64,000 nucleotides of DNA. Origin: G016756615 sp050958605 (GTDB lineage Bacteria; Pseudomonadota; Alphaproteobacteria; Rhizobiales; Rhizobiaceae). Shown here piece after piece: positions 58,200 through 64,000 of the stretch. Both the position numbers and the translations under genes were made by a program. A model generated the notes under the pieces. That model ran no database searches. It was given only the letters and a program-made list of their open reading frames with translations, and was not told the DNA's origin. The stretch spans positions 305,631-369,630 of the forward strand of contig NZ_JBJHDO010000006.1 of assembly GCF_050958605.1 (NCBI RefSeq), in the 5' to 3' direction. Position 1 is the first letter of the stretch, and every line of letters starts with the position of its first letter.

Positions 58200-59399
58200 T
58201 CAGGCGGGAACGACGCGCAGAGACCGGTCGATCGTTGAAAAGAGTTCGAAGCCGCTGTCGACGAGGAGCCCCGTATCCTCGACCATCATACCGCCCCAGC
58301 CCGGCTCGTAATACGGAGTTTCCAAACAGAATGTGCTGCCCGCCTGAAGGATATCCGAACTTTCCGGCATGATGACGGGCGCTTCATACACTGCCATGCC
58401 GATGGCGTGCCCGATATGCTGGCGGCGATATGGCCGGAAACCCTTCGCCTCGACCGCCTTGACCCCGGCGTCGAACACATCGCTGGCACGAACGCCGGGT
58501 CTCATCGCGTCGATCGTGACGTCGAGCCCTTCGAGCAGCGCGGCGTAGCGTTCCACCTGAAGCTTGGTTGGCTCGCCGATAACGGCCGTGCGGGCCATGT
58601 CGGATTTGTAGCCGTAATAGCTGCATCCGACGTCGAAGCGCAGCAGGTCGCCCGCCGCCAGAGCCCGTTCCGTGCTCATCGCGTCCGCCAGCGCGCTGCG
58701 CAGGCCGCCGACGACCGTGACGTTGCGCGGCAAGCCGCCGCCAAGCGACATGTGCGAAGCGACGACCGAAGCAATCGCCTTGTCGGTCGTGCCCACGGCC
58801 GCGGCGGCGATGCCGGCCTCGATGGCTCGCTCGGTGATGAGGGTCGTGTAGCGGAGGAGTTCGACCTCCAGCGGCAGCTTGCGGGCACGTACGGCAAGCA
58901 TCCACGGCGTTGCGTCGGCCACTTGCCCAAATCTTTCCGCCAGCGCGTCCAGCGCTCCATTGGCGAGGTATGCCCGTTCCGCCAGCACGGTTTTCGCCTT
59001 CACCCCGCTCAGCGCCTCCTGGAGCGCGCCGTCGAACGAACCGTGCCGCGCCTCGGTGTGCGACGACGGCGTGTCGCCGCTGAAGAAGAACTTTCCGAAT
59101 GTGTGAATACTGTCCGGCGCGAAGCCCGCATCGATGGCCGGTGCAAAGTCCGCCGCCGGCGCGACCAGCATCGCGTTGTCCAGAGTGACGAGCGCTGCGT
59201 AGCTGTAGCGTCGGTTGATCGTCGCGCCCATGCTCTCGTAGCCGGTGGCATAAAGCACATTCTCCGGGCTCGCGATGACGAGCAAGTCGATCTTGTCAGC
59301 CGCCATCTGGTGGCGGGTCCGGTCGAGCCTCTCTCCAGCGAGTGTTGCGATCTGAGCGGCCAGGGCGGCGCCGGTCTGTAGCATGCGTGCGGTTCCCAT
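58200..59399 (-). CDS. M24-family metallopeptidase (Xaa-Pro aminopeptidase/creatinase-like)
   Basis: A 399-aa pita-bread-fold protein. N-terminal creatinase-type domain (KIDLLVIASPENVLYATGYE); C-terminal catalytic domain with metal ligands in LLRFDVGCSYYGYKSDMART (Asp), RQHIGHAIGM (His) and the Glu pair in FCLETPYYEPGWGGMMVEDT. Either a dipeptidase or an amidinohydrolase-like enzyme. ATG 59399 is taken; ATG 59384 (LQTGAALA) with GGGAA upstream is also plausible. It is divergent from the TctC gene, suggesting use of the imported compound. Confidence 0.88.
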   Translation of the reverse strand: MGTARMLQTGAALAAQIATLAGERLDRTRHQMAADKIDLLVIASPENVLYATGYESMGATINRRYSYAALVTLDNAMLVAPAADFAPAIDAGFAPDSIHTFGKFFFSGDTPSSHTEARHGSFDGALQEALSGVKAKTVLAERAYLANGALDALAERFGQVADATPWMLAVRARKLPLEVELLRYTTLITERAIEAGIAAAAVGTTDKAIASVVASHMSLGGGLPRNVTVVGGLRSALADAMSTERALAAGDLLRFDVGCSYYGYKSDMARTAVIGEPTKLQVERYAALLEGLDVTIDAMRPGVRASDVFDAGVKAVEAKGFRPYRRQHIGHAIGMAVYEAPVIMPESSDILQAGSTFCLETPYYEPGWGGMMVEDTGLLVDSGFELFSTIDRSLRVVPA

Positions 59400-59438
59400 A
59401 TCGAATGATTCTGGTTCGCGCCAAAAGGCGACGCGGCA

Positions 59439-59468
59439 TTGACAACAGATTTCGGTCGTCAATACAAT
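59439..59468 (+). promoter_or_regulatory. Sigma-70-type promoter for tctC
   Basis: TTGACA (59439-59444), 18-base spacer, TACAAT (59463-59468), followed by the TctC start 48 bases on. This is close to the consensus and one of the clearest promoters in the window. The downstream AT-rich stretch with two GAAAC motifs may hold the IclR site. Confidence 0.6.
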
Positions 59469-59516
59469 AGGAAATCGAAACAGTGTTGCGATAATAGAAA
59501 CACACAGGGGAATGAC

Positions 59517-60479
59517 ATGGATCGACGCGGTTTCCTTCTCTCGAGCCTGAGCCTCACTGGCATGGGCATCCTCGGCCTGCCGCGGCCGGCCAGCGCACAG
59601 GCCTATCCCTCGCGCCCGACGACAATCATCATTCCGTTTGCCGCCGGCGGTGCGGGCGACCTGAGCGGGCGGGTGATCGCCGACTTCGCCAGCAATAAGA
59701 AGGGAGAGGCCACCGCGGTCGATTTTCGCCCCGGCGCCGGCGCCACGATCGGCACGGCCCAAGTCGCGGACGCGGCACCCGATGGGACCACGCTCGGCCT
59801 CTATTCGGTCAGCCCCTTCGGCACGACGCCGCACCTGCAGAAGGTGCCGTACGATCCGCTCACCAGTTTCACCTATGTAGCGGCCCACGTCTTCGTGCCG
59901 ATCGCCTTCTACGTGAAGGCGGACAGTCCGTTCGCGACCTGGGATGATGCCGTGAAGTTCGCGGTCGACAATCCCGGCAAGTTCAGATGGGGAACCGCGG
60001 CGGTCCGCGGCGCCGCCCATCTTGCGACGGAGGCAGCCTTCCGTCGTGCCAAGGCTCAAGCCACCTTCGTGCCCTTCAAGGGTGGCTCGGAAGCCATGAC
60101 CGCACTGCTCGGCGGCCACATCGAGGCCTCCGTGTCGTCCGATTATGGGCCGCAGCTCGACGCCGGCCAGGTGCGGCTCCTGGCCTCCACCGGAACCGAG
60201 AAGATCGCGGCATTCCCCGACGTACCGACCTTCGGCGAAATGGGGCAGCCCATCGCCGTCGAAGCGACCTACGGGCTGGTCGGGCCGGCCGGCCTCCCCG
60301 CCGAAGTCGTCACCTACTGGAATGACGCGGTGAAGGAGCTTCAGGCCGCGCCAGAGTTCGCCGACTATCTCAAGGTGGTGAAGGGCGGAAAGCTCTACTG
60401 GAACAGCGAGGAGTTCACCGAACGCGCCAAGGCGGCCTATGCGAATCTCGGCCAGGCCATCAAGGAACTGGGGCTCTAG
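59517..60479 (+). CDS. tctC: Tripartite tricarboxylate transporter substrate-binding protein
   Basis: A 320-aa periplasmic receptor of the TctC/Bug family. Signal peptide MDRRGFLLSSLSLTGMGILG with an RR motif, then YPSRPTTIIIPFAAGGAGDL, the family start. Typical ligand-loop GAGATIGTAQVADAAPDGTT. Start ATG 59517 after AGGGGAATG. The ligand may be a di- or tricarboxylate or another acid; Bug proteins vary widely. Followed by the membrane subunits TctB and TctA. Confidence 0.92.
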   Translation: MDRRGFLLSSLSLTGMGILGLPRPASAQAYPSRPTTIIIPFAAGGAGDLSGRVIADFASNKKGEATAVDFRPGAGATIGTAQVADAAPDGTTLGLYSVSPFGTTPHLQKVPYDPLTSFTYVAAHVFVPIAFYVKADSPFATWDDAVKFAVDNPGKFRWGTAAVRGAAHLATEAAFRRAKAQATFVPFKGGSEAMTALLGGHIEASVSSDYGPQLDAGQVRLLASTGTEKIAAFPDVPTFGEMGQPIAVEATYGLVGPAGLPAEVVTYWNDAVKELQAAPEFADYLKVVKGGKLYWNSEEFTERAKAAYANLGQAIKELGL

Positions 60480-60483
60480 CGGC

Positions 60484-60897
60484 GTGGCAGGCGCCGTCTC
60501 ACTGATCGTCGCGGCTACCGTCGCGATGATCTACTCCTTGCTTCACTACAGCATCTGGTCGTTGGGCATGCCGGGGTCTGGACTCATGCCTGTGGTGTCG
60601 TGCGCCATGGTGATCGTGCCCTGCGTATGGACCATTCTCGCAAGGGATACCGGCGAGACAGCGAGGTTCGCGTCGCCGGCGCTCGCCTATTGTGCCGGCT
60701 TCGTCGCGATCCTTCTTCTGACCGCCGCCATCGGCCTGCTGCCGGCTTTGGCGATCGTGGCGGCCGCGATCCTGCACTTTGAAGGCATGTCGCTGCCTCG
60801 CTCTGTCATCATCGCCGCGGCGGTAGCATTGGGAAGCTGGCTCCTGTTCGAGCGCACGCTGATGGTGCCGCTTCCGGGCGGAGCGATCTGGGGATAG
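60484..60897 (+). CDS. tctB: Tripartite tricarboxylate transporter small membrane subunit
   Basis: A 137-aa protein with four membrane spans (AVSLIVAATVAMIYSLLHYS; LMPVVSCAMVIVPCVWTILA; ALAYCAGFVAILLLTAAIGL; VIIAAAVALGSWLLFERTLM). The final segment FERTLMVPLPGGAIWG is the TctB signature. It starts with GTG 60484 four bases after the tctC stop. TctB sequences are poorly conserved, so identity rests on topology and position. Confidence 0.88.
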   Translation: MAGAVSLIVAATVAMIYSLLHYSIWSLGMPGSGLMPVVSCAMVIVPCVWTILARDTGETARFASPALAYCAGFVAILLLTAAIGLLPALAIVAAAILHFEGMSLPRSVIIAAAVALGSWLLFERTLMVPLPGGAIWG

Positions 60898-60900
60898 CTG

Positions 60901-62415
60901 ATGGATGTTCTCGGTGATCTTGCTCAGGGCTTCGCGCAAGCGGCCACGCCCTGGAACCTGCTGATCGCGCTTGCGGGCTGCATCGTCGGCACCGCAGTCG
61001 GCGTCCTGCCCGGCCTGGGTCCGACCGCGACGATCAGCCTGCTGCTGCCGATTTCGGTCTATCTCGACAAGACCAGCGCCATCATCCTGCTGTCCGGCAT
61101 CTATTACGGCGCGATGTATGGCGGCTCGATCACGTCGATTCTCGTGAAGATCCCCGGCGAGGCGGCAAGTGTCATCACCTGTATCGATGGCTACCAGATG
61201 GCGCGGCGGGGGCGCGCGGGGGCGGCGCTCGCGATCGCCGCATTCGGCAGCTTCTTCGCCGGCATCGTCGCCACAGTCGGCATCGCACTCGTTGGCCCCG
61301 GCGTGGCCGAGTTCGCGCTTGCTTTCGGCCCTATCGAGAAGACGTCCTTGCTGATCCTCGGCTTCACGCTCGTTCTCGGCGTGGGCGAAGGGTCGCGCAT
61401 CAAGTCGGTCGCCATGATCGGGCTCGGGCTCTTTCTCGCCACCGTCGGTGTCGATCTCGTCTCGGGCGACGAACGCTTCGTGTTCGACATCGCGCCGCTA
61501 CGCGACGGCTTCAACATCGCCATCCTGGCGATGGGCCTGTTCGGCATCAGCGAGGTGCTGCTGATGGCCGAGGACCGGGATGAAAGCACGAAGGCGGTCC
61601 CAACTCCCAAACGGCTCAGGGAGTTGCTCCCGAACCGGACGGAGCTCGGCGAATCCGCCGCGCCGGTGGTGCGCGGCAGCCTGCTGGGCTTCTTCCTCGG
61701 ACTGCTGCCGGGCGGCGGCGGAATGATCGCGAGCTTCGCCAGCTACATGCTGGAGCGCCGGATCTCGAAGGCGCCCGAAGCCTTCGGCAAAGGCGCCGTC
61801 GCCGGCGTCGCCGGACCCGAGGCGGCGAACAACGCGGGAGCGCAAGCGAGCTTCGTCCCATTGCTCTGCCTCGGCATTCCGGCCAATGCGACGATCGGCG
61901 TTATCATGGGCGCGCTGCTCATGGCTGGCGTGACGCCGGGCCCGCGGCTGATCGTCGACCATCCCGAGATGTTCTGGGGCGTGATCGCGAGCATGTTCGT
62001 GGGCAATGCCATCCTCGTCGTGCTCAACGTGCCGCTCGTCGGGCTGTTCGTCTCCCTCCTTCGCGTGCCGCGCGCGGTGATGTCGATCCTGATCCTCTTC
62101 TTCTGCGTCATCGGCGCCTACAGCCTCAACAACAACATGTTCGACGTGGCGGCGATGCTGGCCTTCGGCGTCATCGGCTACGGCCTTCGCAAGACCGGGT
62201 TCGACGTAGCGCCGCTGCTCCTCGCCTTCGTGCTTGGACGGCTGTTCGAGGAAAGCCTCATGCAGGGCCTCATCATCGGAAACGGCCAGGTGAGTGCGTT
62301 CCTGCTCAGCCCTCTCAGCGCGGTCTTCGTGGTCGCCGCCTTGCTGATACTGCTTCTGCCGGCGGTGATGCGCCTGCGCCCAACTCCGATCTCCCCTCCC
62401 AAGAGTACCGAATGA
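60901..62415 (+). CDS. tctA: Tripartite tricarboxylate transporter large membrane subunit
   Basis: A 504-aa channel subunit with about twelve spans. Conserved blocks: GCIVGTAVGVLPGLGPTATI, YYGAMYGGSITSILVKIPGE, GFFLGLLPGGGGMIASFASY and LLCLGIPANATIGVIMGALL, all characteristic of TctA. Start ATG 60901, three bases after tctB. Together with TctB and TctC it makes a complete secondary importer. Confidence 0.95.
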   Translation: MDVLGDLAQGFAQAATPWNLLIALAGCIVGTAVGVLPGLGPTATISLLLPISVYLDKTSAIILLSGIYYGAMYGGSITSILVKIPGEAASVITCIDGYQMARRGRAGAALAIAAFGSFFAGIVATVGIALVGPGVAEFALAFGPIEKTSLLILGFTLVLGVGEGSRIKSVAMIGLGLFLATVGVDLVSGDERFVFDIAPLRDGFNIAILAMGLFGISEVLLMAEDRDESTKAVPTPKRLRELLPNRTELGESAAPVVRGSLLGFFLGLLPGGGGMIASFASYMLERRISKAPEAFGKGAVAGVAGPEAANNAGAQASFVPLLCLGIPANATIGVIMGALLMAGVTPGPRLIVDHPEMFWGVIASMFVGNAILVVLNVPLVGLFVSLLRVPRAVMSILILFFCVIGAYSLNNNMFDVAAMLAFGVIGYGLRKTGFDVAPLLLAFVLGRLFEESLMQGLIIGNGQVSAFLLSPLSAVFVVAALLILLLPAVMRLRPTPISPPKSTE

Positions 62416-62418
62416 GTC

Positions 62419-63564
62419 ATGCAAGCGATCAACAAACATCTGACCGGTTTCCAATGCATCCGATGCAGAGCGATCCACCCCGTAGCCGACTACCCGGAGG
62501 GATGTCCGAGCTGTCTGGCTGACGGGCATCCTGCCAGCGTCGTGCCGGTGTATGACGAAACCGTGCCGCCGGCGTTTGGGGGCGGCGGTCGCGGCATGCA
62601 GCGCTTCGCCCACAGGCTCCCCTACATCTCGTTCCCATGTCTCGGCGAGGGCGACACACCGCTCGTCGAATTGCCTGCCCTTGCGCACGAGCTCGGCCTC
62701 GGGCGGCTCTCGATCAAGCTGGAGAGCGCCAATCCCACCGGTTCGCACAAGGACCGGATGAGCGCGCAGTTCGTGGCGCGCGCGAAGGATCGCGGCGGAC
62801 CCGGCGTCATCGCCGCGTCGAGCGGCAATGCCGGCGCCTCGCTGGCGGCCTACGCAGCCGCGGCGGGTCTCCGCTGCGTCATCGTCACCACGCCGGCTAT
62901 CAGCCCTCCGTGGCGGCGCGCTATCGAGATGGCCGGCGCTGAGATCATCTATACGGAAGACAGCCTGGAACGCTGGGCGATCGTGCGCCGCAAGGTGCGC
63001 GAGGAGGGTTATGCGTCGGCCACCAACTACCTCGATCCGCCAGTCGGGAGCGACGCCTACGGCGTCGAGGGCTACAAGTCTCTCGGCTACGAACTGGCCG
63101 AGGATGAAGCGACAGCCGAAGTCGATGCGGTTTTCGTGCCGACAGCGCGCGGCGATCTGCTCTGGGGCATCTATCGCGGCCTGGCCGACGCTGTCGCGGA
63201 AGGCAAGCGATCCAGTCTGCCGCGCCTGATCGCCGTGGAGCCGTTCCCGCGGCTGAAGGAGGTCCTCGCTGGACAAGACCTCCGCATGCACTTTCCCGGC
63301 AAGTCGCTGCTCGTCTCCATCGGCGGGGCGACGGTCACCTACCAGTCGTACCTGGCGGTTACGGAGAGCCGCGGCACGGCGGTTTCCGTCCCGCAGGACC
63401 AAGCGCTAGCTGACCAGCAGACGCTCGCGCGCAATGGCCTCTACCTCGAGCTTTCGGCTGCGGCGTCGCTGACAGGCTTGCGGCAAGCGATCCAGCGTCC
63501 GGGCGAGACGATCCGCAGCGCCGTTCTGATCGGCACCTCGCACGGGTATAAGGAAAGTTCCTGA
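62419..63564 (+). CDS. Threonine-synthase-like PLP-dependent lyase
   Basis: A 381-aa fold type II PLP enzyme. N-terminal zinc-ribbon-like CIRC...CPSC (residues 13-33), then GEGDTPLVELP and the Schiff-base Lys in NPTGSHKDRMS; the cofactor loop is SSGNAGASLAAYA. This architecture is shared with threonine synthase and with catabolic relatives such as diaminopropionate- or hydroxyamino-acid-lyases. Position directly after tctA argues for a catabolic enzyme acting on an imported amino acid. Substrate uncertain. Confidence 0.85.
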   Translation: MQAINKHLTGFQCIRCRAIHPVADYPEGCPSCLADGHPASVVPVYDETVPPAFGGGGRGMQRFAHRLPYISFPCLGEGDTPLVELPALAHELGLGRLSIKLESANPTGSHKDRMSAQFVARAKDRGGPGVIAASSGNAGASLAAYAAAAGLRCVIVTTPAISPPWRRAIEMAGAEIIYTEDSLERWAIVRRKVREEGYASATNYLDPPVGSDAYGVEGYKSLGYELAEDEATAEVDAVFVPTARGDLLWGIYRGLADAVAEGKRSSLPRLIAVEPFPRLKEVLAGQDLRMHFPGKSLLVSIGGATVTYQSYLAVTESRGTAVSVPQDQALADQQTLARNGLYLELSAAASLTGLRQAIQRPGETIRSAVLIGTSHGYKESS

Positions 63565-63706
63565 AAGCCTGCGAGAGGTGTCATGCCACCGTCAACGAGA
63601 TTCACCGTTGGAGCGCGATTGCGCGGCGCGCCGTCCTGCTCCGCCGGGCAAAATTCGAGTGGAGCGCCTGAAGCCGGCGGCCACCCTGGCTGATAGCGTC
63701 CATTGG

Positions 63707-64000
63707 CTATGCCGTCCTCGCGATTTCTCGCAAGGCTTCGATGGTCTCCAACTCGCGGTACGACGTCTCGTCATTGCTAAGGCCGTAGTCGCGGCTGGCT
63801 GACAGCTTTACGATCACGGCTTGGCGCGCCCTGTTTACATAAACGAATTGATTGTAGACGCCGATAGCCGCGAACTCGCCTTCCGACCCGTCCATCACCC
63901 ACCACTGATAACCGTAACCCAACGGGGAGTCCGAGAGGCCGGTCTCGCCCGGCATGAGGTGGGCTGCATCCGGCGTGACCGAAGCCTCGACCCACTCGCT
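63707..64000 (-). CDS. Serine hydrolase, beta-lactamase fold (C-terminal part; start outside window)
   Basis: The last 97 residues of a protein whose frame is open to the window edge. It matches the C-terminus of class C beta-lactamase-like hydrolases: EWVEASVTPDAAH, then YGYQWWVMDG, IGVYNQFVYVNRARQAVIVK. The YGYQWW...G and GxxxQ..YV patterns are the usual conserved end of this family (6-aminohexanoate-dimer hydrolase type). The catalytic SxxK and YxN motifs would be upstream, outside the window. Confidence 0.85.
   Translation of the reverse strand, partial: SEWVEASVTPDAAHLMPGETGLSDSPLGYGYQWWVMDGSEGEFAAIGVYNQFVYVNRARQAVIVKLSASRDYGLSNDETSYRELETIEALREIARTA

Noticed and set aside
58200..60119. 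Extension of the M24 peptidase frame by 240 codons upstream
   Set aside because: The extension is antisense to tctC and its promoter; the peptidase domain starts at about 59399.
61498..63402. 634-codon open frame antisense to tctA and the threonine-synthase-like gene
   Set aside because: Composition typical of a GC-rich antisense shadow (Arg, His, Ala, Glu), while the plus strand encodes recognised families.

Overview
The window is high-GC chromosomal DNA with the gene content of a soil or plant-associated alphaproteobacterium of the Hyphomicrobiales (Rhizobiales), probably Phyllobacteriaceae or Rhizobiaceae. The grounds are a rhizobial-type C-P lyase cluster (with the DUF1045 and hexapeptide-transferase phn genes), an imelysin/bacterioferritin iron cluster behind an Irr-like box, many ABC, TRAP and TTT transporters, and several families of palindromic intergenic repeats. 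The genus cannot be fixed from the sequence alone.

Layout. 1-3245: sugar ABC transporter (ATPase cut by the window edge, permease, binding protein), closed by a terminator. 3296-9345: an accessory island of lower, patchier GC. It holds a T5orf172/GIY-YIG protein, an unrecognised 296-aa protein, a Schlafen-type AlbA_2 protein overlapping an unrecognised partner, and a 679-aa GHKL ATPase whose C-terminus looks like a Shedu/DUF4263 PD-(D/E)XK nuclease. It ends in a frameshifted amidohydrolase remnant. This looks like a defence island and is the best candidate for something undescribed. 9644-14129: bifunctional aldolase/dehydrogenase, SorC-family regulator and aldo/keto reductase, probably the catabolic counterpart of the first transporter.

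14294-21492: iron cluster with an Irr-like box, Cys-containing small protein, imelysin, bacterioferritin-associated ferredoxin, bacterioferritin, di-heme oxidoreductase, second imelysin and DUF1513 protein. 21575-31261: a LysR regulator divergent from one long run of genes holding two complete TRAP transporters, an MlrC-type M81 metallopeptidase and a class III aminotransferase. 31339-33923: YciI protein and a membrane adenylate/guanylate cyclase.

33933-53643: phosphonate catabolism in two blocks on the minus strand. phnGHIJKL plus a hexapeptide transferase lie at 47.4-52.8 kb with phnF divergent. phnC-D-E-E-DUF1045-phnM-phnN lie at 33.9-40.7 kb. Between them sits an unrelated segment: a LacI-regulated polar amino-acid-type ABC transporter with a hydroxyacid dehydrogenase and a small barrel protein, then a GFA-family gene. 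Together the phn genes would import phosphonates, cleave the C-P bond and recycle the ribose phosphate product to PRPP.

53702-63564: helicase HrpB, a TetR/RidA pair, an IclR regulator, an M24 peptidase divergent from a tripartite tricarboxylate transporter (TctC-B-A), and a threonine-synthase-like PLP enzyme. The window closes inside a beta-lactamase-fold serine hydrolase on the minus strand.

A dispersed palindromic repeat with ends related to CTGTCCTGCCGGACATCTC occurs five times (11764, 17269, 19144, 42437, 48728), once inside the start of the second imelysin gene. No rRNA, tRNA, CRISPR array or complete insertion sequence was seen.
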